From assembly GCA_022710935.1 (NCBI GenBank), contig JAKLFY010000001.1, positions 62,001-126,000 on the forward strand: a stretch of DNA of 64,000 bases, read 5' to 3'. Origin of the DNA: Verrucomicrobiota bacterium. GTDB taxonomy: Bacteria; Verrucomicrobiota; Verrucomicrobiia; Limisphaerales; J093. The position numbers and the translations under genes were made by a program. Shown piece after piece: positions 37,634-47,605 of the stretch; position 1 is the first letter of the stretch; every line of letters begins with the position of its first letter. The notes beneath the pieces are model-generated. The model worked only from the letters and a program-made list of their open reading frames with translations. It made no database searches and was not told where the DNA came from.

Positions 37634-39897
37634 CCTTCGCCCCGGTCCGGATGGTTTGTCGCGCGGCAAAGCCGCAACCCACGTGTGCAACAACCGACTC
37701 GATGTCTGGCTGGCGGCTTCGGACGCCCCGCGCGTTGCCCGCGATGGAATGACTGAGCGGCGCGACTGCCGCGCGGGCGATGCGGGGCGGCCAACCGGAA
37801 GTCCACCTGCTTCTTGAACCGGTCCACCTTGGCCACCTGCACGGTCACCTGGTCACCCAGGCGAATACGGCGGCGCGTGCGGCGTCCGACAAGATGATTG
37901 CGCGCGGCATCGAACACAAAGAAATCGTCCTCGACCGTGGACAGGGGCACGAGGCCGCTCATCGCCAAACCCGGCACGTCCACGAAGAAACCGAAGTTGC
38001 GCACGTCCGTAACGAGCGCCGGATACTGCTCAGGGCGTCCGGATTTCAACTGCGCGCCCAGGAATGCGAACAGTTTCACATCCTTGCTGTCGCGCTCGGC
38101 GTCGGCGGAGTTGCGCTCGGTCACGGAAATGTGTTCCGCCGTCTCCTTGAGCGCGGTCGGCGCACCGGCTTTCTGATCGAACAGCGCGCGATGCACAATC
38201 AAGTCGGCATAACGGCGGATCGGCGAGGTAAAGTGCGCATACTTTTTCTTCGCCAGACCGTAGTGCCCCAGCGGCTCGATGGCGTAACGCGCGCGCATGA
38301 GCGACTTGAGAAAACCAATCTTGAGCGCCGGGCCGATGGGCAGCGCGTTGAGACGGGTCAGCAGTTTCTGCACCTCCGGGCGATGTTCCAGATTGCCGCA
38401 CGGCACGTCGTGGCTCAGCACCTCCTCACGGTATTCCTGCAAGCGTCGCGCGTCCGGCGCTTCGTGGACGCGATGCACGGCGGGCCGCCGCAGGTGAATC
38501 AGCCGCTCGGCCACGGCTTCGTTGGCGAGCAGCATGAACTCCTCGATTAACTGATGCGACACGTCGTTTTCCGTCCGTTCGATCCGCAGCACGCGGCCAC
38601 GTTCATCGAGGCGGATCTTCGACTCGGGGAAATCCAGGTCCAGCGAACCGTTGCGGAAGCGCAACCGCCGGATGCGTTGGGCCAGATCATGCGCCTGATG
38701 CAGCATCTGCGTGATGGGATCGTTGGCGGGCTTGCGTTGCAGGACGGCGAGCACCTCCTGATAAGTGAATCGGCGCCGCGAACGAATGACTGCTGAATAG
38801 AACTTCGCGCTCAGCACCCGGCCCTCGTTGGACACCAGGAGCTCGGCACACTTGGTCAGGCGGTCCACGCCGGGCTTGAGCGAACAGAGCTCGTTGCTCA
38901 ACGCCTCCGGCAACATCGGGATGACGCGGTCCACCAGGTAGGTGGAATTGCCGCGCTTGCGGGCCTCCGCGTCCAGCGCTGTGCCGGGCTTCACGTAATG
39001 CGACACGTCGGCGATATGCACCCACAGCCGCCAGTGGTCGTGCTCCGCACGTTCCAAACCGATGGCGTCGTCAAAATCCTTCGCATCATCGGGATCAATC
39101 GTGATGACCCGGTGCGGGCGGCAATCCACCCGGCCACGAAGGTCGTTCGGGTGCACCGCCGTGCCGATGGCGTGCGCCTCGCGCAGGGCGGCTTTCGGGA
39201 AGTGCAGCGGCAGACCGTATTGGCGCAGCACCGACAGCATGTCCACGCCCTCCGCGTCCGGCGCGCCCAGAACTTCGACGATCTCGCCCTCGGGATTGGT
39301 GTGGCGCGTTTCCCATTCCTTCAACTCAACCACCACCTTGTCGCCGATGCGCGCGGGACGGACCATCCCGCCCCTCCCGGACGGCTCGGGAACGTAGATG
39401 TCGTGTGGGATGCGCGGGTCGTCCGGAATTACGTAGAGAAACCGCCGCCCGCGTTGCAGCGTGCCGACCATCCGCGTGCGATGACGTTCCAGGATGCGAA
39501 CCACCGTGCCCGTGTCCGGGTCGGCTTGAACGTGGCGCAGTCCTTTGGGCCGGACATCGCGCCGCACCAGCACGCGATCCTCGTGCAACGCAGTGCCCGT
39601 CGCGCTTTCGGGGATGGCAATCTCTTTGAGGTCGGGATCATCCGGTTGGAGAAAGCCCTTGCCCTGACGGTTCATCCGGATTCGTCCGGGAATCAGGTCC
39701 GCCTCGCGCGGTCGGATGTAGCGGTTGCCCTTGATGCGGGCCACGCGACCCGTCTGTTCGAGTCCGCGGAGGGCGCGCTGCAACTCCTGCTGGCGACCAG
39801 GCGAAAGGCGGAGCAAACGCAGCAGCTCCGGTACGTTGGCCGGCACATAGTCCTTGCGACTCAATGCCTCCATCATCGTCAGTTCTAAATCATTCAT
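37612..39897 (-). CDS. rnr: Ribonuclease R
   Basis: 761 residues from the ATG at 39897. Domain order: N-terminal winged helix ('[20 protein letters not shown]'), cold-shock domains, the RNB exonuclease domain with the metal-binding '[12 protein letters not shown]' near residue 270, and a C-terminal S1 domain ('[20 protein letters not shown]'). The tail is short and Arg/Pro-rich. A 3'-5' exoribonuclease for structured RNA and RNA quality control. The open frame extends to 40344 but the extension has no similarity. It converges with the prepilin-like gene, overlapping it by 22 bases tail to tail. Confidence 0.95.
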   Translation of the reverse strand: MNDLELTMMEALSRKDYVPANVPELLRLLRLSPGRQQELQRALRGLEQTGRVARIKGNRYIRPREADLIPGRIRMNRQGKGFLQPDDPDLKEIAIPESATGTALHEDRVLVRRDVRPKGLRHVQADPDTGTVVRILERHRTRMVGTLQRGRRFLYVIPDDPRIPHDIYVPEPSGRGGMVRPARIGDKVVVELKEWETRHTNPEGEIVEVLGAPDAEGVDMLSVLRQYGLPLHFPKAALREAHAIGTAVHPNDLRGRVDCRPHRVITIDPDDAKDFDDAIGLERAEHDHWRLWVHIADVSHYVKPGTALDAEARKRGNSTYLVDRVIPMLPEALSNELCSLKPGVDRLTKCAELLVSNEGRVLSAKFYSAVIRSRRRFTYQEVLAVLQRKPANDPITQMLHQAHDLAQRIRRLRFRNGSLDLDFPESKIRLDERGRVLRIERTENDVSHQLIEEFMLLANEAVAERLIHLRRPAVHRVHEAPDARRLQEYREEVLSHDVPCGNLEHRPEVQKLLTRLNALPIGPALKIGFLKSLMRARYAIEPLGHYGLAKKKYAHFTSPIRRYADLIVHRALFDQKAGAPTALKETAEHISVTERNSADAERDSKDVKLFAFLGAQLKSGRPEQYPALVTDVRNFGFFVDVPGLAMSGLVPLSTVEDDFFVFDAARNHLVGRRTRRRIRLGDQVTVQVAKVDRFKKQVDFRLAAPHRPRGSRAAQSFHRGQRAGRPKPPARHRVGCCTRGLRLCRATNHPDRGEGYSLNPA

Positions 39898-40178
39898 GGC
39901 ATCGGAATCTCCTGCTGGTTCTCCTTCCCGTATGGGCTTCAAAGCGGCGCAAAGCCAAAGGGCAAAGCCGCAAAGGCACACAGGACGCCGGAGCAATTGG
40001 GCAGGGGACGAGCGAAGGGCGAGGAGCGCCCGGCACACCCGAGCCGGCCAGGGAGTGAAGTTTACGGTGGAGTCAACGCCGGAAGGTTCGCGCCGCGGCC
40101 CGTCGAACGGACGAACGGCGCGCACCAGAGCATTGTCGCCGTCACGAATGTCACAAACCGAACGGAGGCTGTCAATGG

Positions 40179-40409
40179 CTAGCCCGTGACCAGAATCGCC
40201 TTGCTGTCTGTCAGGTATTTCTCGAGGGCGAGCTTCGAACAGAGCGTGGTCTGAACGCCCTTCGGTTGCGTCTTGTAGCGCTTGTAATGCACCAGGGTCT
40301 TGCCCACGGACGTCACGGCCAGATTCACATCCCCGATCTTCCACATCTGGCCAACCTGAAAGCCGTCCGGGGTGATCCGTGCCTGCCGCGCTGTTTTCTT
40401 ATTCTTCAT
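40179..40409 (-). CDS. Small hypothetical protein, possible beta-barrel
   Basis: 76 residues from the ATG at 40409, beginning with a basic segment ('MKNKKTARQARITPDGF') and continuing 'VGQMWKIGDVNLAVTSVGKT' and 'LVHYKRYKTQPKGVQTTLCS'. The alternation of short hydrophobic strands and turns suggests a small SH3-like barrel. I believe similar proteins occur in other Verrucomicrobiota, but no function is known to me. It lies eight bases after the second prepilin-like gene and 282 bases before rnr, all on the minus strand, so it may be co-transcribed with either. Confidence 0.65.
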   Translation of the reverse strand: MKNKKTARQARITPDGFQVGQMWKIGDVNLAVTSVGKTLVHYKRYKTQPKGVQTTLCSKLALEKYLTDSKAILVTG

Positions 40410-40416
40410 CGACCGA

Positions 40417-41295
40417 TCAGCGGATGCGGCGGGTTGTGCGCTCCCAGATCCAGAGCACATCCTTGTTGTTCGGCTGGGATGCGGCCGGCATGGTGGCATC
40501 GCCCTTGTAAGTCACTTTGGGCGCGGTGCGCGGGTCCTGCCACTTCTTGATCTCCGAGTGCCCGTCGACGAACGAAAAGCCGCAAGCCTTGTTGTGCGCG
40601 CTCGAGGGGGTGTCGGGGAGGGATGTGGCCGCGGGATTGGGATAGCCGTTCATATCGACGCAGAAGAAGCCGTCGTTGATGCTGTCGGGGTGTTCATCCA
40701 CCAGCGCCCATGTCATCGCGGGACCCGGGTCGACAACGTCGGACATCCGCAGATAGGCGCGGAACTCGGGACCGCCGAACCAAGTGTGGACGCCCTCATT
40801 CATACCCAGCCAGGAATTCATGGAGAGGCTGCGCAGGCGCGGAACCAGCTTGCCGGCCATGCGGGTCATGCTCATGTCCGCGGGACACTTGTAAATGCCG
40901 GCCGAACCGCCCGTGTAGGGCCAGATGCATCCGGCAGCCAGGGTGTTGGTGATATCCCAATTGTCCCGGCCGTTCGAGAAATCCATGATGCCATGCACCC
41001 AGGCGTACTTGTAATTGGGGTGGCTCGGATTGCCCTCCTGGGCGTATGCGAAGGGGAGGCGGTCGTCGGCATCGGTGACATACATCGCCCACGCCAGCAT
41101 CAACTGCTTGGTGTTGGACATGCAGAGGATGCCTTGGCCCTTGGCCTTGGCCTTGCCCAGCGCAGGCAGCAGCATCCCCGCCAGAATGGCGATGATGGCA
41201 ATGACTACCAGCAACTCGATCAGAGTGAAACCGCCCGCCACCCGCGCGCGGACCGTCTTTTCCGCCGATCGTTCTCGAACGCTTACTCGATACAT
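40417..41295 (-). CDS. PulG-like prepilin-type protein, second copy
   Basis: 292 residues from the ATG at 41295, which has AAAGGAAG six bases upstream; an in-frame start at 41361 lacks one. After a basic leader comes '[19 protein letters not shown]', with prepilin peptidase cleavage expected after the Gly. The C-terminus has 'GFSFVDGHSEIKKWQDPRT', the conserved DGH motif of the family. It shares the family with the gene at 36863-37633 but the two differ widely between the ends, so they are not a recent duplication. Probably exported and assembled or anchored by its N-terminal helix. Confidence 0.88.
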   Translation of the reverse strand: MYRVSVRERSAEKTVRARVAGGFTLIELLVVIAIIAILAGMLLPALGKAKAKGQGILCMSNTKQLMLAWAMYVTDADDRLPFAYAQEGNPSHPNYKYAWVHGIMDFSNGRDNWDITNTLAAGCIWPYTGGSAGIYKCPADMSMTRMAGKLVPRLRSLSMNSWLGMNEGVHTWFGGPEFRAYLRMSDVVDPGPAMTWALVDEHPDSINDGFFCVDMNGYPNPAATSLPDTPSSAHNKACGFSFVDGHSEIKKWQDPRTAPKVTYKGDATMPAASQPNNKDVLWIWERTTRRIR

Positions 41296-41455
41296 AAGTC
41301 GCTTCCTTTCGCACATTTGCCGCAAATCGCCATCTTGCCCGCGAGGCGATTGCGACCCCAAGTCAATTCAATGGTCGGACTTTAGCGCAAGCTTTCGGCA
41401 CTCACAAGCCTTGATTTCACAAGCTTGCAGGAGGTCCAGTCCTCTCTTCACCTGC

Positions 41456-43747
41456 TCAGCGCGCCGTGGACAGCTCCCAGGCCTGGATCGACTGGGGCGG
41501 GAACTCGATGGTCTGGGAAAAACCGCCCGAGAACCGCGCGGCATCGACGCCCGGCTGGCCGTCGCGGCTGATCGCAAGCCGGCAGAGGCGGTCTTCGAGA
41601 CCGTGCGCGCGCGGGTCGCATTGCCAGGCGGCTTGGACCGGCTGATCGCCGACATTGACAAAGAGCACTAGCGCGCGCTCCTCGCCCGGCAGCCGCCAGG
41701 CGCCTGTCAGAACGGCGTCGGTGGTGACCCACCATTCGCCCGACCATTGCCAATCGGCCTTGACCCTGGGCACTTCACCCGTGAGGCGCGGCGGACGCGC
41801 CATTTCGCCTGCGTAAAAGAAGCGGCGGAATTGGGACCGGGTCTGGATGAGTTTGCGGAGGAACGGGAGGTTCCGCGGTTCGAGGGCCTGGCTTGGATCG
41901 AACCAGCCGATCTGTTCGCCAAAGACCAACTGTTGGCCGGCCTTCATCCGGAGCGCGAGATCCTTGGTCGCGCCGCCCCGATAAGCGCGTCCGAACATCT
42001 GGATGGTGCCGCCGTAGACTGCCGGGAAGGCCGGCACCTGGCCGTCGAATTGCCAGTGCCATGTGAGGTAGCCGTCGAACCAGCGGATGAACGGCTCGGC
42101 ATTGCATTCGGTGGTCAACATGCAGTCCGGAGGCATTTGACGCCGAATCCCGTCGAGCAAATTCCAGTAACCGCGCGTCCACCAATGCCCGCCGCCGAGC
42201 GGGTGCCCGTGGCCCGGATCCATGCAAAGCTTGGGCGCGGCTGCCGCGATCTGGTCGATGTACACGCCGCGCGTCCCCTCGTCGCGCTGCAGGCGGAGAA
42301 CGATTTCGCGAACCTTCTCCTGCCAAAGGCGCGTCGTCGGGCACATCACACCGAGCCGGACCGGTTCGCCGTTGGTTTCCTTGCTGCCGTAGGTTTCGAC
42401 GAAGGGCTTGCCATCCTCCTGTTTGGTGGCCGCCGGCAGGGCGGACGAAGTGAAGGCGAAATCCTCGGCGCCCCGGTCGCAGGTGTCCCAGAGCCGTCCG
42501 TTGATGTAGGGCATCACGGACACGCCCGCCTGCTGGAGTTCCGCCACTGCGGCGGCGAAGTTGGTCTTTGTCGGGAAGTAATGGGGATAGTCATTGTCGA
42601 ACGGGATCTGGTGCCAATTGTACCAGTGAAACCCGATCGGCATGTCGATGGCCTCGCGAAAACGCGTCACGGACGGCACGCAGTCGGGCGGCGCCCCGCC
42701 CGTCATCACCCAGGCGCTCAACTCGCGCATCCAAAGCGGCGTGTCGGCCCGCCCCTCAGCGGCCAGGCGAGGCCACCAGCGGGCGTTCTCTCGAGCCCAC
42801 GCCCTGTAAATCGTCGCCGCATCGAACCAGTCGCCGCGCAAGAGCTGCCAGACGGCTTCGCCATTCAGGTCGAAGTCGTTTCCTGAGGCGTGAAAATCAC
42901 TCGCCGGCACTTCGAAGGCCAGGCGGACGACTCGGTTGGTCGGTGTGCTCGAAGCCTCGATCCGCTTGGTGCCGCCCCAGGGGTCATGGAACCCGAGATA
43001 GACGCCGACGGGACTCTCCCCTCCCCGGTAGGCCGCCAGAAACTGCATCGCGCACCAACCGTCCGGATAATTGCCCCGGTAAGTGAAGGCGCGTCGCCAG
43101 AGCCCGCGCTGCACTTCGCCGGGGCCGCGCGGAAAGAGCACGGCCGCGTCCTGGGCCAGTTCGGGCACGGCGAGTTGGGGGAACACCACCTGGTGGACCG
43201 CCCAGGCGGCGGACCGGTTGTCAACGCGCAGAGTCCAGCGCAGGGCGCTCTGGCGTTGATCCAGCGCGGCGATGGCGATGACGGCGACGTCCGCCAGTCC
43301 CTCGCCGAGAGGGGCACCCCAGCGAAGCCTGAGGCGATGGCGGTCGGCGCGAAGATCGACTTCGCCCCAGCCGTCGGACGCCGTCATGATCCGGTGCTCG
43401 CGGGTGGTTGCGTTGGTCAGCGTCAAGGTGAAGAGTGGCACGGCATTTGTGGCCAGAACCGTTGTTGTCGAGCGATCGCGCAGGTGATCGAGCCGGATCC
43501 CGTTGCCCGCGACATCAAACACGGCCTCGAGATCGCCCGCGACGACTTCAACCCTGCGGGGAGCTTCGTTCGCGGCGAGCGGATCGGCGCTGCATGGAAG
43601 CGTGGGCGAGATCGCGGCGAGCGCGGCCAGAGCAAGCGCGATGCGGGCGGTCTGCACTGCAATGGCTGAGATCGCTCGCAGTCTGCGAGCGATCTCTGAG
43701 ACCGAGTCCTTTTCCTTTTCACACCTTTCTTTGCGCGTCAGCGCCAT
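41456..43747 (-). CDS. DUF6259 glycoside hydrolase-like protein, exported
   Basis: About 763 residues with a hydrophobic export segment ('ARIALALAALAAISPTLPCS', possibly a lipobox ending at Cys). An N-terminal beta domain is followed by a TIM-barrel-like part: 'WVMTGGAPPDCVPSVTRFRE', 'GFHWYNWHQIPFDNDYPHYF', 'VMPYINGRLWDT', 'GVYIDQIAAAAPKLC' and 'TTECNAEPFI'. The Asp of 'YIDQ' and Glu of 'TTECNAE' are candidate catalytic acids by analogy with GH36-like clans. Substrate unknown. Starts at 43747 (ATG), 43885 (overlapping the sulfatase end) and 43657 (GTG, directly at the hydrophobic core) are all possible. Lies downstream of a sulfatase in the same direction. Confidence 0.82.
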   Translation of the reverse strand: MALTRKERCEKEKDSVSEIARRLRAISAIAVQTARIALALAALAAISPTLPCSADPLAANEAPRRVEVVAGDLEAVFDVAGNGIRLDHLRDRSTTTVLATNAVPLFTLTLTNATTREHRIMTASDGWGEVDLRADRHRLRLRWGAPLGEGLADVAVIAIAALDQRQSALRWTLRVDNRSAAWAVHQVVFPQLAVPELAQDAAVLFPRGPGEVQRGLWRRAFTYRGNYPDGWCAMQFLAAYRGGESPVGVYLGFHDPWGGTKRIEASSTPTNRVVRLAFEVPASDFHASGNDFDLNGEAVWQLLRGDWFDAATIYRAWARENARWWPRLAAEGRADTPLWMRELSAWVMTGGAPPDCVPSVTRFREAIDMPIGFHWYNWHQIPFDNDYPHYFPTKTNFAAAVAELQQAGVSVMPYINGRLWDTCDRGAEDFAFTSSALPAATKQEDGKPFVETYGSKETNGEPVRLGVMCPTTRLWQEKVREIVLRLQRDEGTRGVYIDQIAAAAPKLCMDPGHGHPLGGGHWWTRGYWNLLDGIRRQMPPDCMLTTECNAEPFIRWFDGYLTWHWQFDGQVPAFPAVYGGTIQMFGRAYRGGATKDLALRMKAGQQLVFGEQIGWFDPSQALEPRNLPFLRKLIQTRSQFRRFFYAGEMARPPRLTGEVPRVKADWQWSGEWWVTTDAVLTGAWRLPGEERALVLFVNVGDQPVQAAWQCDPRAHGLEDRLCRLAISRDGQPGVDAARFSGGFSQTIEFPPQSIQAWELSTAR
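43668..43696. other. Perfect 13-bp inverted repeat with 3-base loop
   Basis: GAGATCGCTCGCA (43668-43680) and TGCGAGCGATCTC (43684-43696) are exact reverse complements around GTC. On the minus strand the hairpin falls just before a possible GTG start (43657) of the DUF6259 gene, or inside its first 30 codons if the ATG at 43747 is used. There is no T-run, so it is not an intrinsic terminator. It could be an mRNA structure near the start or a protein-binding site. Confidence 0.6.
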
Positions 43748-43842
43748 CGCAGCGCGGCGACCAGGAAGACTGCCGGAGCCAGGCGCTTGCGGAGATTCCA
43801 TTGCCTCGGTTGCGGTTTGGCCGCGCTGCGTGCTGTGTCTTT

Positions 43843-45318
43843 TCATAAATCGAAGTACTTCTTCACGATCCATTCGGGCTGCCACTGGTCCGGCACCCGC
43901 GGACGCCCGGTCAGATCGATCGGATCGGGTTGCTTATGGGAATCGGGGATTTCGAGCGCATCCCCGACGCGGGCCTGCCATTGCTTCATGAGGAGGCGGA
44001 GGCGCGCAACCTGGGCGGCATGCTCGGAATGGTCCACGAGGTTGGTGATTTCGTGGGGATCCGTCCGCAGGTCGAACAACTGGGCATGCCCGGTTTTGGG
44101 ATTGACAATCAGCTTCCAGCGCTCGTCCCGCACGGCGCGTTGAGTCTGCATGAACGGCAGGAACACGGAGTCGCGAATGCGATCCCTGGTCCCCTCCCAG
44201 AGCGGGCGCAGGCTCTCGCCCTCGAGCCCGGAGGGTTGCGGCACGCCGAGCACGTCGCACAGGGTCGGGAAGAGGTCCACCAGCGAAGTCAGAGCGGTGG
44301 TGGACTTGCCCGGCGGAATGCCTGGTCCGGCCAGGATCAATGGCACGCGCGCGCTGTGCTCGAACACGCTCTGTTTGCCCAAAAGACCGTGGCTGCCCAG
44401 GGCGAGACCGTTGTCGGCGGCATAAATGATGAGCGTGCGGCGGGCGTGCCCTGCGGCTTCGAGTGCCGCCAGGATGCGTCCGATCTGTTCATCCATGTGC
44501 GTGATGAGCCCGTAGTATTCCGCGAGTTGAGCGCGAATCATCGGTTCGGTCCGCGGCCAGGCCCCGAGATTCTCGTCCCGCCCGCCGGCCATCATGCCGT
44601 TGTCGAACGGCAACTGGGGCAGGAAATTGGGCGGCAACGGGGGGAGCCGCCGCTCGTACATCTCGCGAAAGGGCGGCGGCGGCATCCGCGGATCGTGCGG
44701 AGCCGTGAAGGCGACATAGGCGAAGAAAGGCCTCTGCCTGTCATGGGCCTCGAGAAACTCGATCGCCGCGTCGGCAAACAGTTCGCTCGAGAACTTCTCT
44801 CCAATGCGCTCGCCTGTCAGTGCGCCGTCCGGACCCAAGTCCCGGACCGGCACCTTGGTGTGGTCCGACATGCCGCCGAACATGACGGCTTTGCCGCGCA
44901 TGAATGCGCGCCGCCAGGAGGGCTGGCCGTTGTGCCACTTGCCGGTTCCGAAGGTCACATAGCCGTGTTCACGCAGAATCTCAGGCAGCAACCGCGCGCC
45001 CGAGAGCGCCGCGGTGTCGACATTGAACCACGATCGCCCGCTCATCAGCATGGCTCGGCTGGGGATGCAGACCGCGCCGCTGTTGCCACCGAGAACATAA
45101 TTGGCCCGGAAGCTGAAGCCGGCAGCCGCCAACCGGTCGAGGTTCGGCGTCGTGATGTGCGGGTTGCCGTGCGCGGCGATGGTGTCCGCCCGCTGGTCGT
45201 CCGCGAAAAGGAACAGAACATTCGGCCTCGCCCCCTCGGCCGCACCCAGCGAACCGCCGCAGCCGATCGCCGCGGCCGTCCAAAGGATGGCGAGGCAACG
45301 CCTCAGCCTGGAGATCAG
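43843..45318 (-). CDS. Sulfatase (formylglycine-dependent), unusual start
   Basis: An arylsulfatase-family enzyme. The conserved N-terminus 'RPNVLFLFADDQRADTI' gives the DD metal ligands, followed by the formylglycine motif C-I-P-S-R in 'GAVCIPSRAMLMSG', then 'GKWH', 'APHDPR', 'YAADNG' and 'GKQS', all active-site elements. An export segment 'LAILWTAAAIGCGGSLGA' precedes them in frame. Between the in-frame TAA (45349-45351) and TTG 45132 there is no ATG, GTG or TTG. Starting at TTG 45132 would delete the signal and the DD ligands. I therefore place the start at a CTG (45318; CTG 45306 is the alternative). The DUF6259 gene follows downstream. Confidence 0.82.
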   Translation of the reverse strand: MISRLRRCLAILWTAAAIGCGGSLGAAEGARPNVLFLFADDQRADTIAAHGNPHITTPNLDRLAAAGFSFRANYVLGGNSGAVCIPSRAMLMSGRSWFNVDTAALSGARLLPEILREHGYVTFGTGKWHNGQPSWRRAFMRGKAVMFGGMSDHTKVPVRDLGPDGALTGERIGEKFSSELFADAAIEFLEAHDRQRPFFAYVAFTAPHDPRMPPPPFREMYERRLPPLPPNFLPQLPFDNGMMAGGRDENLGAWPRTEPMIRAQLAEYYGLITHMDEQIGRILAALEAAGHARRTLIIYAADNGLALGSHGLLGKQSVFEHSARVPLILAGPGIPPGKSTTALTSLVDLFPTLCDVLGVPQPSGLEGESLRPLWEGTRDRIRDSVFLPFMQTQRAVRDERWKLIVNPKTGHAQLFDLRTDPHEITNLVDHSEHAAQVARLRLLMKQWQARVGDALEIPDSHKQPDPIDLTGRPRVPDQWQPEWIVKKYFDL

Positions 45319-45464
45319 ATTTGAATGGCGTGTGTTCGTGACCGGATCTTAGCGTGCCACAGGGCGGAGTCGAAGCGAAAACCGCCTTCACGGGCAACCG
45401 CGCGGTTGGCTGATGGCCGGTCTTTCCGCTTGTCCGGACATCCCGTCGGGTGTAGTCGAAAGGC

Positions 45465-46871
<1,407 letters not shown>

Positions 46872-46877
46872 CCGCGT

Positions 46878-47210
46878 TCACTCATCCTCAGTGGGTGCCG
46901 CTTGGTCAAGCCTCAGGCGTCGGCCGTGCCGTACGTGCAGAACGAAGACAGCACGCTCGGTAACCGTGTAGAGGACGCGATAGCGCCCCACGCCTTTCCC
47001 ATAGACGAGTTGCCGTATTACCAAGCCGAAGTGCGCACTTTCGGTCCGCGCCACGGGATGCCTGTGAGGCAATCGCCCCAAGCCTTCGATAGCTGCGAGC
47101 AGGCCCCAATACCAACGTCGCGCGGCCTCGGGGTTGCGGGCCTGAATCCAAGCAGTCGCCTCGTCGATCTCGGCCGCCGCAGGTCCAGCGATGTGGACCG
47201 GGCAGGTCAC
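46878..47210 (-). CDS. RelE/ParE family toxin
   Basis: 110 residues. 'AAAEIDEATAWIQARNPEAARRW', a central 'LGRLPHRHPVART' and the C-terminal 'YRVLYTVTERAVFVLHVRHGRR' follow the ParE/RelE fold pattern, including the conserved Arg/His near the end of the barrel. Members either cleave mRNA at the ribosome or poison gyrase; the sequence alone does not decide which. The start is GTG and overlaps the antitoxin stop as GTGA, so the two are translationally coupled. Confidence 0.87.
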   Translation of the reverse strand: MTCPVHIAGPAAAEIDEATAWIQARNPEAARRWYWGLLAAIEGLGRLPHRHPVARTESAHFGLVIRQLVYGKGVGRYRVLYTVTERAVFVLHVRHGRRLRLDQAAPTEDE

Positions 47211-47494
47211 GGATGGGGGATGCGGCGATCCGACCCAATCTGCTTGAACACCGACCGGGCCGGACGGTGATCACCCGCCTGAACCGCCGCGAGACCGCGG
47301 GCGACGCCCGCGAGCGACTCCAATCGATCAACCATCTCCTCGAACGCCGCGGCGTTCTGAACCACCACGGCCGCCCTGCCGTTCACCGTCAGCAACTTGG
47401 GGCGGCCGGTGCGAGCCAGAGCCTTGAGTTGTCGACTGGTATCGCGGCGAAAGGCCGTCAACGAATCGGTTTCCTGAAGACGGACGAGACTCAT
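47207..47494 (-). CDS. Phd/YefM family antitoxin
   Basis: 95 residues from the ATG at 47494 (a GTG at 47512 adds six). The N-terminal DNA-binding part has 'SLTAFRRDTSRQLKALARTG' and 'LLTVNGRAAVVVQNAAAFEE', the standard Phd/YefM pattern. The C-terminal tail should wrap around and neutralise the toxin. Upstream of the toxin and overlapping it by four bases; autorepression of the pair is expected from the family. Confidence 0.87.
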   Translation of the reverse strand: MSLVRLQETDSLTAFRRDTSRQLKALARTGRPKLLTVNGRAAVVVQNAAAFEEMVDRLESLAGVARGLAAVQAGDHRPARSVFKQIGSDRRIPHP

Positions 47495-47605
47495 AACGCT
47501 GCGAATTTGCACCGTTAAAGATGCGACGTCAAGCAGCCGGTCATGGCGTCAGAGTTCAGAACACGATGGCCCTTCTCCTCTCCTGGCCCGGCAAGCGCGG
47601 CCTCC

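Noticed and set aside
39898-40344. N-terminal extension of RNase R
   Set aside because: The translation of this segment is Arg/Pro/Cys-rich without similarity, and RNase R normally begins at the winged helix found at 39897.
41385-41430. Possible terminator from GCAAGCTT ... AAGCTTGC
   Set aside because: The loop is about 25-30 bases and there is no T-run on either strand.
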